Assembly (NCBI RefSeq): GCF_900496995.4 | Contig: NC_044009.1 | Coordinates: 10,448,001-10,512,000, forward strand | Reading direction: 5' to 3' | From: Aquila chrysaetos chrysaetos | Taxonomy: Eukaryota; Chordata; Aves; Accipitriformes; Accipitridae | DNA length: 64,000 bases | In this document: positions 21,801 to 35,001 of the stretch, piece by piece | Position numbering within the stretch: position 1 is the stretch's first letter | How the letters are laid out: the number at the start of each line of letters is the position of its first letter | Translations under genes and position numbers: made by a program | Notes under the pieces: generated by a model | Told to the model about the DNA's origin: nothing | The model's database searches: none | Seen by the model: the letters and a program-made list of their open reading frames with translations, nothing else

Positions 21801-22487
21801 CTGTGCAGTTTGCCAGCTGGGCTTTGGTCCTACCAGTTTGAGCTGGCCTGGGGTGACCCTTCCCTCCCTTCCAGCACCATTTGGGGACATGCTCTTCCCT
21901 TCCCCATCAAAGCCTTCCCAAGCCACCCCATGGGGCCACCGCCAGTCCAAGAGGGGGTTTCCAGCCACCCCACTGGTCCAGCATGCATGGGGTGTGAGTG
22001 CCCCCCCCCCCAACTCTGCAGACCCCTTGCTTGCCAGGACACAGCACAGCTCCACCAGCAAAGCCACAACCCCACACCCAGGCTGGTGTGGCGTGGGTTA
22101 ATATTTTCCCCGTTACCTCACGCTGGCCTCTGGTCCTATGGAAAAAACAAACCATCTGGTAATAATATTTCTCTAATAGCTGTCTGAGTCTGTGGGAAAG
22201 CTTGGCTCAGCTTCTTAGGAAAGATGAGAGGGTTGAGCAAGAGGGGAGGTTGCGGATGCGGCGTGGGAGCTGGAGGAGAGGAGATAATGCTTTCGGGCTC
22301 CTTTTTCTGGCCCCCCCAGCTCTTGCAGGGATGCTTTCCTTGTGGGGGTGCTGCAGGATGCTGGGACGTCATGCATTCGGGATACCAGGAAGGGCCTCCC
22401 CATGCTCTCCTGGTGACAGAGTCACACTCTCTTCCCCTGCCCCACCATGGAGGCTTGAAGGCAAGCAAAGCAAAACTCACTTTCAGG

Positions 22488-22515
22488 TTTTTTTTGTTGG
22501 TTTGTTTTTTTTTTT
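22488..22515. repeat. Poly(T)-rich tract
   Basis: Two T runs separated by GTTGGTTTG. On the minus strand it could be the tail of an old retroposed sequence, but no body is recognisable. Confidence 0.7.
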
Positions 22516-25500
22516 CTCCAGTGAAAATGTACACTTTACACTCAGAAAATAGAAACAGCCCAAAGCGTAGGCTTTCTGGGGTTGGGAGCATCATGGTTTG
22601 GGGATAAAACCGGCCCTAACCAGAAAGATCAGCAGCACCTGCACTATTCTGTTCTTGGAGAAAACAAAACGGAGAGGGAGGGGGAGGCTGGTTTTCTGAC
22701 AAAGCTAGAGAAGAAATGATGGGAGGTATTGATGCCCGAGAATCACTGCTTGCTAGCTTCTGGCCGAGCCCTTGGCAGGCAACCGTGATTGCCCCAGCCA
22801 GCCCGCGCGGTGTCAGTGGCAGCCTGGGACATGCCACCCCCAGCCCTGGGGACACCACTGCTGGGACAGGGGACAGAGCACCCTCCTCTCCCACGCAGCC
22901 TCTCATGGAGCACATCCAGCAGGCACAGCATGAAAACCGGGTGGAAAAACACGCACTAACCCCTCCAGCAGTTGGGCGGAGAATATTTTCCATTTCTCTG
23001 CAATAAAATGCGTCACTTGGGCGATTCCCAGGGAGTGGAGCATGCTTGCCAGGCTGGGCACATCTTCCTGGGGAAGGGAGGCACCAGGCGCTCGAGGAAC
23101 AGCTGAGCAGCCGGCAGACACAGCCCTGGCTCCAGCTGGGGGGACTGGAACCCCCAGCTGCCACCCAGCGACACACTGGGGGGTGGCACAGGGCTCCCCT
23201 GCCCTGCAGCTTGCAGGAGATGGGCCAGCCTGCATCACCAAACTGCAAAGAGATGAGCTACCTGGGTAGAAAACCTGGTTTTCCCCTGCCATGGATTACA
23301 GCACCACTTCTAAGCCCCCCTCTCCACACCCATGCGGATGCTCGGCAGCTTGTTGGTGCACAACAGCACCTAGGACCGGTCCCAGCAAGCCCCAGGCGGA
23401 AGGGGTGGCACAAGGCTGGCAGCGCTCCCCATCCTCTCCTGAAGCCGCACAGCGAAAGCCCCGATGCCCACACGGTGCCGTGCTTCTCCTTTCACCCCTC
23501 GCCTGTCTTCCACCAGCTTGTCTTGTCTTTCAAACTGCAGTGATGCTATAGCACAGCTCATCTCTTTCGCAGAGCCAAAAAACCACCCCTAATTGCATTC
23601 ATTTCATTCCTTCCTGCTCTCAAGTGCCCTCCACTCCCCTGAACATACTTTCATTTTCCCTTGGTGTAGGCAGCAAGCCCCAAAGCCCTAGGAAGCACAG
23701 AGGTCTATCTTGCTTGTTGGATACCCTCCAGATAACATACCTCGGCTGGCTTCAGGGCTCAGTGCAGGGCAGAACCCACCCGACACCTTTCCATACCTTT
23801 CCAGGGGGGATGATCCACCCCAACCCAGAAGCTTGCACGTGTCTGGCAAACTCCCTGAGGTCCCTGTTAGCCCCTTCCCAGACCGTTTCTGCTCCCAGTT
23901 TTTTCAGCATGCACCATTTATACTCGTTATTTTTACCACTTCAGCAGCCATCACAGCTTCTGGGGTGGCTGTCCCCTTCGAGAGCAGTCCTAGGATGCAG
24001 CAAGGCCTGCAGCTGAGCTCTCTTTACACCAGAGCCAGATCCAGCATGCAGCCTTTTCCTAGAAGTATAAAACAAGACAGCTACCCTTCCTGGCAAGGAC
24101 GCCTTCCCAGCCCACTCCAAGCAGTGCCAAGCATCCTCTTTGGATCTTTTGCGGACAATGAAGAGCAAATGTAAACCATCCAGCCATTTTGCTGTCCTCA
24201 AGCCTATTTCCCCTGCTCCATGCTTAGCCGCGGCTGAGACAGCAGTGATGATGCTGAACTGGAGGAGAGGCAGGGAGGACAGCTATCCCTCAGGGGCACC
24301 ACTGAGGAGGAGCAGCATTCTTTGGGGGCAGCCCTTGGTCCTGCAGACACACACCCTGCCTGGGAGAGCCCTAGCACAACCCCCTTGCAAAGGGACAGGA
24401 GCAGCCACCTTTTAAAAGATACCAAGCTGGCTGGGGGGGCTGGAGCACAGGGCACTGTGTATAGGGGCAACAAGGAGAGGCTGAAGTGCTCCATTCTGGA
24501 GCAGAATCAGGGGTTACAGAAGAAACAGCAGATCAGAAGCCCCCAGCACAAACTGCAGCAAGGGAAATCCCAGCAGGTCGTAAAGATAAGGATCTCTCCT
24601 TCACAGCTTTATTTTTTTAGCAGAATGGCCAAAGGTAAACAAGCTGTTTCAAATCTCCAAACACTCACCCTCTCAGGAGGAAGCCACCAAGCACTGCAGC
24701 CAGTTGCCCTGCAGCAGAAGGCTGGAGGCAATGGGGAGGGGGTGTGGGGCATCTGCATCCCTTAATACCTTCCCATGGTCACAGATGCTTGCTTTGTGCT
24801 TCAGCTGATGCATCCTGCAGAGGAAAAGCCAGTGCATGCAGGTGAAGGACGTGGGTAGTTATCATCCCTCCACATCCCACCTCTCCAGCCTGGGCAGGGA
24901 TTCAAGCCCTGTGGGTGGGCAGCAGTATTTGGGGCTGAGCTCCAGGTGTTTGCACTCACAGCTCCAACGGCTCCTTTCCTGGGGCTGTTCCCACCAGGGA
25001 CTATCTCTGTCTCCATCTCCGTCTCTGGAGAGTCCCCTAGCACTGGCAAGGGTGCATGGCCATGCAAGGCGCTCATGGATGGCCCATGGCTTGCAGGGAG
25101 GTGGGAAAGGAGCCCTGAGCCAGGCTGGCCCATGTTTCCTGGAGCATCGGTCTCAGTGGGTGATACCCCACTTTGAGAGGGTCTCCATGGTGCCACTGCT
25201 CTAAGGAATGGGACAGGAGTGGGGACAGGGGTTTTTCTCTAAGCAAAGGCATATGACCAGCTTCTGGGGCAGGAGAAACCCAGAAAACCTGTTTTTTAGG
25301 GAAAGGTGGGTGCCAGGCCTGGAGCTGCACATTGCGGGCAGCTTTGTGGCTTGCCTGAGCCAGGCACCGAGCTGGGCTGGCTGCTGGCACCCTGGGCACT
25401 GACACACCACAGGAGCCAGCACAGGTAGCAGTGTGCATCTCCAGTCCCCAGCAAGCGTTGCCCTTGCTGTGTCACCTCATCCAAAATAAAGAGATTTGTG

Positions 25501-27041
25501 AAGGAGAGCAGGAGCAAAATGATTTTTTCTAGGCAAATTCCCATCTCAGGCAAGATAACAGCGTGCTTTTAAGGATGGCGCCAGCTGACTTTTTACCGTG
25601 GCAGCTCCCTGGCTTTCTGCAAGCAGGCAAGGGTGGCTTTTCTTCCCATGGTTGCTCTGGGGTACAGATGCTCAGATAAGGTGGGAATGAGCACCTTTTT
25701 TGCCTGTGGGCCCATAATGCTGACTACGAGCTGACCGAGACCTCCCCAGATGGTGCCACAGGCAGACACCCCTATATACGGCTGGTGCGATCAACCGTGG
25801 GGCTGGGCCCCCAGCGAAGTGGGTCCAAGGGATGGCACAGATGAGGGGAGGATGACTTCCCACTTGGAGGCACTTGGGGCAAGCACCAGTGCCCATACAG
25901 ATTTGGGACTAGCGCTCCCTGGGGAGCGGGTTTAGCAAAGGTGAAAAACACACTCACGCATCAACGCTTGGGCTCAGCCAGCTGCCAAAACCCAGAGGGG
26001 CTGCCTGCCTTCCTGCAGCCCCTTTGCAGGACCAAATGGGAGCAGGGGTGATGTACACTGCAGAAAATACAACTCCAAATGGAGAAAAAGGTTGAAATGG
26101 TCATTTTTGCCTTTGTTTCCCTATGGGGCAGAGGTCCAGGCAGCCAGTGCTGGTGTCTCCTGGCTGCCTGGCTGCATTTCAGCCTTGGGGCTGGACCGGC
26201 TGGGGACGGAGACCCCCGCTGCATCGGGGCAACATGCAGGGCCGGGGACAAAGCTGGCAGCTCCGCTTCTGATCATCACGGGGCGATATCGCCTGCTTGA
26301 GGCTGACTTTACTGCAGGGCATGGGCATGGAGGGGCACTGCCGGGGCTGGTTGCATGGCAGAGGGGGCAGTGCTCTGGCATCGCTTCTCAAGTGAGAAAT
26401 TAGGCATCCCAGAGAAAACATGTGCCCTGACGCAGCCCAAAATAGCGCTGGGTCTGCTCCAAAGTCCAGGGCTGTCGCGTGGTGGCCCGGGGGATTGGCA
26501 GCTTGAGAGCTGCCATTGTGTAGGGCTGGATGGGCAGCCTGTACCCCCTCCGAATTGCTGGCGGCCCCTGCCGTAGGCTGTTCCCATCGTGGGGCCCAGC
26601 AGTGAGTCACGCTTGCTATAAACATGTCTCCTGATGGATAATGAATCCCGGCCGTCGCCGCCTTCGGGGAAAGCTCTGGATTTTCTTCACAGTGCTCCCC
26701 CCTTCCCGCTCCCCCTCCCCTCCTGGCAGCCCCGCTCCCGCACGCGGGATCATTTCCTGATGCTGAGTGGAGCCAGGGCTCTGAGGCCCTTTTTCCAGCC
26801 AGTCGTGGTTTGCTTCGCGGGCTGTGTGGGCTGAGTTTCCCCATTAACCCTTCTGGGGGGACAGAGGCTTCTGTGCCGTTGGGCGACCCCACAGCATCCC
26901 ATCACCCTCCCTGTGGATGCCCCACTGCCCAAGCCATGGCTATGCCGGCTGAGCAGCGTGCGCACCTGCTGGGGACCCCCTTTTTGCTCTCACCCCAACA
27001 TCCTCCCGCTAACCGTGGAGGGTACCTCAAGCAACAAAAGC

Positions 27042-27047
27042 TTTATT
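27042..27047 (-). terminator. Orphan poly(A) signal, minus strand
   Basis: AATAAA on the minus strand, followed within about 15 bases by a U/GU-rich TTTTGTTGCTTG. This is the usual arrangement of a 3' end, but no gene upstream of it was identified. It may be chance or mark a non-coding transcript. Confidence 0.25.
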
Positions 27048-27902
27048 GCAATTACACAATTAAGCCACAAAATACATTGCAAAGCAGCAGGGGAGTGAGA
27101 GTGATAAAGAAGCGCAGAGAGGGGAAATGCTTGCTTGCAGAAGCAGGTACTGCTGCACGCTGGCTGCAAGCTGCTGTCCTCCTGCGAGCTGCTGCTCAAG
27201 CCCCCCTGTCTCGCTGCTGCCCCATACCACAGCCGAGGGAGCAGTGTCTGTGCAGCCACGGGCAGGGGGCTTCGGGCAGCCGGCCCGAAGGGTGCCACGG
27301 AGGAGAGGGAGAAGCTCATGGGAAGCCAGCAGTGTCTTCGGGGGGGGTCTCAAGCGTCAGCCACTGGCACCACGTCCACTGCGGCGCTCCAGTCAGGTGG
27401 TGAAGGTGTTCCTCCCGTGGGGATCAGGGTCTGGAGAGCTGGGGGGTCAATCAAGGGAAATGGTCAGGGCTCAGCCAAGGCTCCAACACTGATGCCTCCC
27501 CCTCCCAGCCCCAGCCATGCCTTGGGCTATGCGGGCACGTGGCCCTGCACAATGCCCTGAGCAACTCTCCAGCATGATGCTGAATTCACCTGCACCCCAA
27601 AGGCCAAGCCTGGGTGAGCCGTGCCCAGGCTGAGCTCTACCACACCAACAAAACCCTCCTTTTGCCACTGGAGCTCGCACCCGGACACATCCTACATGAA
27701 CACCCTGGGCTGCCGGGTGAGCCGAGGTGGTTGCCTGGCGTGATGTGAGTTTGCCTTGTGGGCTCTCACTGAGTGCTGAGAGTGGCTTTTTGGGAGCTCC
27801 AGAGGAGCCATCTCATCATATTGAGGCCACAGGCTTTGCGCAGGGAAAATGCCTTGACCCCACACCACATGCTGTGGGGTCTCCCCGGGCTGAGCATCAC
27901 TC

Positions 27903-27939
27903 CTGCCTGCCTGCCTCTCTCTGCCTGCCTCTCTCTGCC
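27903..27939. repeat. TGCC/CTCT simple repeat
   Basis: Alternating TGCC and CTCTCTC units, in tandem, intergenic. Confidence 0.75.
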
Positions 27940-30360
27940 CCGCAAATGTGGCTGCGAGGGTGATAACCAAGGAGAGCTGGTGCTGCTGGCCCCCATCAGC
28001 CCAGGCAGCGAGGTTTGGGGGTGATGGACAAGGGCAAGTGCATTGAGGGCTGGAGGTGATGGGCAGGAGCCAGCAGCTGGGAGAGGAGCACTGGGGAAGG
28101 GCACACACCCCTGCCCCACCTCTGCCTGTGGACAGTAGAAAGCTTGTGAGTAGGTTTTGTGCTTGGTGTTGCACTAAGGGAAAAAAAGCACACCCTGCTC
28201 GTGTTCTGGCCACCAAGGAACCGAGGTCATGCAGCCCCAGGCTGCCCCAGCAGAGCGGGAATGAGCATCACAGGCTGAATCTTACAACCGAGGTACATGA
28301 GCACATGCACACGAGCAAATATTTTTTTCCATCCAAACCCCCCAACCCGAGCATTGCTGCGTTTAAAGATGCACTGTACCATCCTGTGTGTCTTGAAATT
28401 GTTGCGTTTCAACCTGAAATGTTTGGAGGGGAAATCTACTTGAGGCAAGAAAAGAAATATTAGTAGGCAACTGAAAAGGTGTTTTAAACACAGAGATGGT
28501 GGTTTCACTGGGGTGTCAGGTTTGCATCTTTGACTGGCTTTTTATAGGCAGTGGGAAGCAGCACACCGTTCCTCTGCAGCGTTCCCATAAGAGATTTGGG
28601 AGCATGGCTGTGTGCTGAGTAGCACACAGCAACATCCCTTGGGAAAACCATAGCACCAGCTGCAGCAGTAGCCTCTAGCCTCAGGTTACATCATTGCAAT
28701 GTCTAGGTGGGAGCTCTTCCCTGAAGGACCCCACAAACCCCCCCCCCCACACCACTAAATGAGAGCTTTTGGGTGAGCACATCACAAAGGTACCTTACTG
28801 TCCTTTGCACTGGGAAATCCTGTTAGATTTCCATTGGGGTTTGGCCCTAAGTCATGCACGCAACCCTGAATTCAGGGGTAATGCTGTTCCATCCCTCCAG
28901 CCCGCTCTCCCCAAACTCTTCATGCTTGGCTGTGATGCCATGCCTGCGCTTCCCTGGAGCATCCCACGGCCAAGAGTCTTATCTGAAGAATCAAAACCCA
29001 GAGAGGCTCCAGAGCCAAGCAGTGCTCGTCCCTTTTTTGGTCCAGATGCAAATGCTCTTAGACACAGGATTTACTCCAGGAATAAATGATGCTGCTGAGA
29101 CACTGCCCACAGGGAACCAGAATACAGCACCCTGGGAGTGCTTCAAATACTGGAGTCCTCATGCACATCCCAGCTTTCCCTTTCGGGATCAAAGCAGTTC
29201 CTTCTAGAAACAGCACATGTGTTTTAAATCAGCAACAGGCCACGGTTGAGCATGGGGCTCAGAAAAGAAGCCTTCTCCTGCCGCTCCATTTTTATCTCAC
29301 TCATCTCCTAGCTGGTTTTGTTCCCCATGTGCAGAGCCGACACAAGCACTGTTTCTGGGAAGAGACATCCCTGCGGTTAAACTGCCTAAACACGGATGTG
29401 GGAATCCAGGGCCAGTCTGGTTTCGCACTTGGCTAGATTTAGGCTGCGGGATGCTTTCTGAGCAAGCGGGTGTCTCTTGTTCCTCTTTGCAGGAAAACTG
29501 TGCTGAGGCGGAGTGGGGGTGGGGGGGTGCTGCACATCTGGAGTTGAAGGAGTTGCACATCTGGTACATTCAGTACTTCCTAAAAGTCACTGCCACGTTA
29601 CCCTTTGGATGGAGGCCTGGGGCTCGATGCATAGCACAGCGGATTAAGATCTGCAGCTGCATTTTTTTTTGAAGGGAAAGCAAAAATAATCCTCTCAGCA
29701 GAGCCTCAGAGCCCCGTGATATCCAACATGGGAGCAGGGGAACTGCACCAAGACTGTGACCTTTCTGCAAGTCATTCCACCCTGAGCTCTGTGCTTATGC
29801 CAGATGCTGCAGATGCTCCTTCCGCAAGCCAAGGCATGGTGCTCCCCGCCTGCGCACACTGACCTCCCCGGGGACAGCGAGGGCTGGAGACCCTCGGGAC
29901 CTTTCCGGCAAAACCTTGTCCTTCTGTTGCGAAACACCATGCCAGTGAGACTGAATGGGCTCAGGCCAGCGTAAGGTGGGGGCTTGTGCCGCCAACCTCA
30001 TCCCTTGGTGCAACTGGTATAACTGGAGAACGTGGGGACACCCATGGCCAAGGGAGCTGCTAGCCACGTGTGCTTGCCCAGATGGGCTAGGGCGTCTCCA
30101 CGAAGGTCCCAGCACTGATGGGACGCTTCCTGCAGTGGGACACAGTGCCAGCCGCTTGCTAGGTGGATGTCACTGCTGGTCACCGGTGGGGGACACACAA
30201 ATACCCACTCCCTTCTCACATCCAGCAGCGTGGCCTGTCTTCTGCAAGCAGATGAAGCAGAGGCTGGGAGCACCCGACATCCCAAGGCTGCTGCCCACAC
30301 CCCGGCTGGAGCTGGATGCATGCAAAAAGCTGGTCAAGGGGGACACCTAGTGACCAGCCT

Positions 30361-30389
30361 GGGCGGGGGGGCAGGGCCGGGGATTGGGG
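30361..30389 (+). other. G-quadruplex motif
   Basis: Five G tracts of 3-7 with loops of 1-3 bases, fitting the G3+N1-7 rule. Intergenic, with no gene next to it. Confidence 0.6.
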
Positions 30390-31113
30390 TACCTCCCTGG
30401 GGCTGGGGGCTGCAGCCAGGCAGGGTTAGGGAAGATGGGCTGCTGGGCTCTTGTCTTCTGCAAACGGCATGAGAAATGTGTCAGAGTTTGCCCAAGCCCG
30501 TGCCATCCTTCCACCTCTGTGGCCAAGGAGAAAATGTGATTAAGGATTTATCCCTCCCACAGCACAGAGCGATCCCCCAGAAACCCTACATCTGCTGGCA
30601 CTGGAGGGGTGCAATTACCCTTGCTAATGGACCATAAGCTTGGAATTAGCATAATTAAAAGTGACTAGCATGAATACATTAAAAAAACCCCCTGAACTAC
30701 AACTAAGAGAGAGTATTAAATTTAAAGAGTGTCCCTAGTGAAAGTCACTTTCCCTTAGGCGAATCAATCTATTTTTTTCGACCCCATTATGTACTAGATT
30801 TGCAAATACATTCTAGGAAAAAAAATGCATGTAACAATAGTCCAAACACTTAATTTTGGGAGCGTGACCTAGGAAGGATATGAGGGGGAGTAGAGACCTT
30901 CAGCTGAGGCCCAAGGGGCTAAGCACGGTCCTCAGCCGATCCCTCTCTGATGAAGAGCCACCGCACTCCGGGGGCAGGGGGAGGCATCAGACCAATAGTT
31001 TCCTGCCAAAGTAACAAATTCCCACAAAATAATGCATTCCCAAAGAGTCTGACTGAGTAATACTGAGTTGGTTACTTCCAGTAATGTTGAATCTGTCTGG
31101 GGAAAAAAAAAAA

Positions 31114-31143
31114 TGCATTGCTTTGAGAGACAAAAGCAATGCA
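31114..31143. repeat. Perfect 11-bp inverted repeat
   Basis: TGCATTGCTTT and AAAGCAATGCA flank an 8-base loop. It could form a short hairpin on either strand. The surrounding 30.6-31.5 kb is unusually AT-rich for this window. Confidence 0.75.
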
Positions 31144-34100
31144 CTAAAGCTATTCTGTTGAACTGGGACATTCACCTTGTATTGAATATTCACTCCAATA
31201 TTAGAGATGTGTATATATATTTTTTTCCCAGCGGCATGGCTGTGGATGCATCACTGGAGCATTTTAAGTTCATATGAAATGCAAACCCAAGAGATAACAT
31301 AAGTAAAAGCAAAACATTGAGGCTCCTTCCAAACAAAACAGCAAATCTCCTTTTGAGCCGTACCAAAGAAATCAAAGCTGTTTGACACATTCCTTCTGAT
31401 TTTGTTGTTATCATTGTTGTCATCAACATGTTCCCAGGAGATGCTGCAATTGTTTAAACACCTCTTTCTCCAGGCCTCGCTCAAGCCTGGATGATGATGG
31501 ATAAGTTGCTAGATTCCCACATAACACTGGAGTTTGTTTCTTTTCTTTTTCTTGGCAAAATAACCTAACCCCTAAGAGAAGTTGCAAAGTCAAAGGCTCA
31601 GGTAATGTCAGAAGGAGGGATGCCTCAGCCACACCAGCATGACCACATCCTTCACTGCGCCCTCTCCTGCAGGATCCCACCTGATGCTTTCCGCAGGCTA
31701 CCCTCTCTCCAGCCCTACAGCGAAGGGCTCAGCTCCCTGCCGCATCCTCTAAAACCTAAATGCACAGTGGGGAGAGGCAGTGGGCTGGGTTGTATTTCTC
31801 CCTCTGCCGAGGAGGGGATTCCTGAACAATGGGAGGCAAATAAGCATTTGCTTTGCAGGGGCTCAGTATAGATTTATCATTTTTTGCATGCCTGGTTTGA
31901 GAAACCCCTGGCTTCATTTGCAAGAGGGCTGGCATTTCCCAGCTAGAGTTGCTCAACTGGCTTTTTCTGTTATAAATGGTCTCCAGGTAGCTAAAACAAA
32001 AAAGCATCCTGTAGCAGAGCAAAAAGCAGAACTGTGATCCATTTTGTACATCAAGGCTCCTTTGCCTCCTCAAGTTCCTTGGAAATACCTCAAGATGTAA
32101 CGATCACACAAGCAGACATCATTCAGATAAAGCGAGCAGACATGCCACAGGGAGAAGGCAAAACCCAGCCCCGTGCTCTGACTTCCAGGACGGCACATTT
32201 CAGCAACAGTCCTTAAAAACCACGTCCTGAGTAGGGTTGCTTTTTATCAAGGTGCTGGAAGATTTGTGAGACTCTCCCGCGGCTCAATGCAGAGCTGAGG
32301 CTGCAAGGACGCAGTGCTCCTGTAAGGTGGCCACTATCACTGGGATGGTCCCTTGCTCCCCACAGACCCATGCACTCTTCCCCAGAGAGCTCCCATGAGT
32401 CCAGGTCCTTGCTGCAGCACGCGGCTTGACACCACAGCTCGGATACCCGCCTGATGCCAGAGTGATGCTTGTATCTGACCTCCCCTCCTTCACCACCAAT
32501 TCCTGCAGCGGCTTTACCGGCAGGCACAGTCTCGCTGGGTGACAGACGTAACGCAGAGGGCTGGGATGGGGATGGGGATGGTACCTAGAGGGGGATGATA
32601 GCTGTGGGTTCATTGACATGGGGATGGGTGTAGAGGTATTGCTGCAATCTGCTCCTTCTCTCTAGTAGCCTCTGAGCTTGGTTGCATCTGGAAGACCCAA
32701 TCTGGCATTTGCTACTTTGGGCAGTGCTGTCTCAGTGGAGGTGGGGAATAGCGCAGGGAGCACAGCACACACGCAGCAAAGAAATTCAGGGCAGATGCAA
32801 TCTGCAGAAACCACAGGTCCCTGTGCAATGCCATTTCCACATTCATTGCAATTAGCACACTATTGAGGTCCCCTGCCTTCCTCAGGGCATAAGCACCTGA
32901 CAGATGTACAAACCCCACAAAAACTTTGGCTTGTGATGGATATCTCAGTCTTGGTTGACATGCTGCTGCTGCTGATTTCTGACTGCACCCTGTGTGCCAG
33001 AGTTTTAAAGGGCTCCTGTGTGCCAAGAAAGCAGCACAAGAAGAGGCAGGCTGCTCAAGCCACGCACCTTGGTTGCTTTCCATATGCCTCCATCTCCTGC
33101 AAGATCTGCTTGTGCTCTGGCTTGTCCTACAGCCCCATGGGAGAGCTGAGCCATGGTGGGATGGGCTGGCTCCCTCCGTGCATCATCTTTCTCTGAGGGG
33201 AGCATCATCCCAGGCCACTGGCTGCCATCGCTTTGCTTGGAGGGTGGTGGCAGTGAAATGTGGAGCTTTTGCTGGCTGGGATGTGCCCCAGCTCACCACC
33301 CAGGCTGCTGGGGTGGCTCTGGCACACTGATGGGTAGTTATTTTCATGCTGGGTCTCACACACAGATATTTTGTTCTTTCAACAGGAAAAATACTTGGTC
33401 TAGACCAGTGTGAGGAACAGGAGAGGATGAGGAGTGCCGGTTGCTCACGACTGACTCACCACCTTGGCAGGTGGCTCTGTGCTTGCTGTGGCCAGTCGGT
33501 AACTTGGGGGAGGCAACGTTTGGTGCCTGGGCTCCTTCCCTCCTCCAGCGTAAGCACAAATAAAAGTCAGGGCTGCTGCTGGGGAGGTTACTGGCTCCAC
33601 CTGAGCCCCATAGCACTGTCCAAAGCACCTGTGCTCCCCTTGATGGTGAATAAGGGGATTCTCTTGAGCGTGTTTGGCTACTGGACCACTTGAAAGGCAT
33701 AGCTGAATCCAAACTGCCAGGGAGAGCAGAGCAAGGGGTTGGGAACGGGCAGCAAAGCATCTTATGAAGGAGTCGGAAGCACCTTTAAATGCAGAGGCTT
33801 GAAATGCTCCACAGAGCTGAGCACGCATGGGTTTTATGATACCTAGGCTGAGTGAATTGATGCTCAGCAGCAGGGCCTGGCAGCCACCTCCACCTTTCTG
33901 GAGCTTTGCTAGCGGTGGGCTCCTGGGCCGGGGGAATGGACCTCTAAGGGGATGTGACAATGCTGCCCGATACATGCAGATAACAGGCACGTGCTGTCTT
34001 GCTCAAGCAAACTCACCCCCTTTGCCCTCTCTGAGGCGGGCCATCATCCCTGCCAGCTGCCAAGCAGCCACACTAGCCCCCGTGCTGGGGCTGAAGCCCA

Positions 34101-34741
34101 TAAACCCCTGCCCAACCCTGGCTCCACTGATGCAGTGGCATCACCTGGGGTCCCCACTGCAGCCCCCATGTGAGTGCTGAGCAGTCAGCACTGGTGACAA
34201 GAGGAGAATTGGTCCAGCATCCTGGCAGCAGAAGGGAGTGGGGCTGCCAGCGGTGCCTACTGGCACTAGGGGAGGAAGAGAACTAAAGGTCATGAAGTCT
34301 TGGGGCTCACCTGGAAAAACAATATATTTCCCATGTGGTATGGTGCAAAAATTTATCATGTGGCTGCTTTAGCTGCCTGGGGACATGGTGTATCATGATC
34401 CCCTCATTTGCAATACAGGAAAAACATGTACCATACATTTTATACAGTAGGAAATTAACAGATGGAAAATATATTTGTTTCCCTGTTTGAGAGGTAGGAG
34501 AGAGAAGTAAGCCTGGAAGCAGAAGGCAGGGCTGGGCATAGAGGGTCTTTGGGAAGGGTGTGGGGCACAGACATGGCAGATCTGTCCAGACAAGGGGGCG
34601 GTGAGAGATGTTTGTTGTCATACTAGAACTTGTAAATTGATCTTAGGGGAAACCAAAGCATTATGCAAGCCAGGTACCCTCCCTTTTAAAAAAAGAAAGC
34701 CTAGATCACTCAGGAACTGCATCACTGCTGGGGACCTTCTC

Positions 34742-34854
34742 TAAATAAAATAAAATAAAATAAAATATAAAGATAGTGATGATAATGATAATGATAATGA
34801 TGATGATAATAATAATAATAATAATAATAATGATGATGATGATGATGATGATGA
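34742..34854. repeat. Compound microsatellite (AAAAT)n then (GAT/AAT)n
   Basis: About five AAAAT units, then roughly 26 units of GAT and AAT on the plus strand. It lies about 140 bases beyond the predicted PCBP3 poly(A) signal. Confidence 0.95.
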
Positions 34855-34995
34855 AGTTTTGTATACAACCACAACCTTCCCTCCAAGCAGCTAAAAAGGT
34901 GCGGAAGGATGCAGAGGGAAGGATGGGGCTGGAGATGGAGGGGCGACCCAGGAGAAGAACAGTCGGAGCCCATCAGTAGCAGAGCTGCACAGACA

Positions 34996-35001
34996 TTTAT
35001 T
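34996..35001 (-). terminator. PCBP3: PCBP3 poly(A) signal AATAAA
   Basis: Canonical AATAAA about 880 bases downstream of the TAA, with a pyrimidine/GU-containing stretch (TGTTCTTCTCC) some 40 bases further on. Confidence 0.65.

Larger units (their letters stand above)
17705..30600. other. Intergenic region upstream of COL6A1, no gene seen
   Basis: About 13 kb of GC-rich DNA between COL6A1 and the AT-richer stretch near 30.6 kb. Many open frames of 60-240 codons occur on both strands, but none has recognisable domains or a splice structure. It contains poly(A) and poly(T) tracts, a TGCC-type repeat, an orphan AATAAA and G-rich motifs. Confidence 0.6.

Noticed and set aside
18861..22515. A14 and T-rich tracts as tails of retroposed genes
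   Set aside because: No gene body or target-site duplication could be recognised next to them.
26179..26892. 237-codon open frame in the intergenic region
   Set aside because: No domain, no start-site or splice support; typical of GC-rich DNA with few stop codons.
31114..31143. Hairpin as a microRNA precursor
   Set aside because: An 11-bp stem is far shorter than the roughly 30-bp stem a precursor needs.
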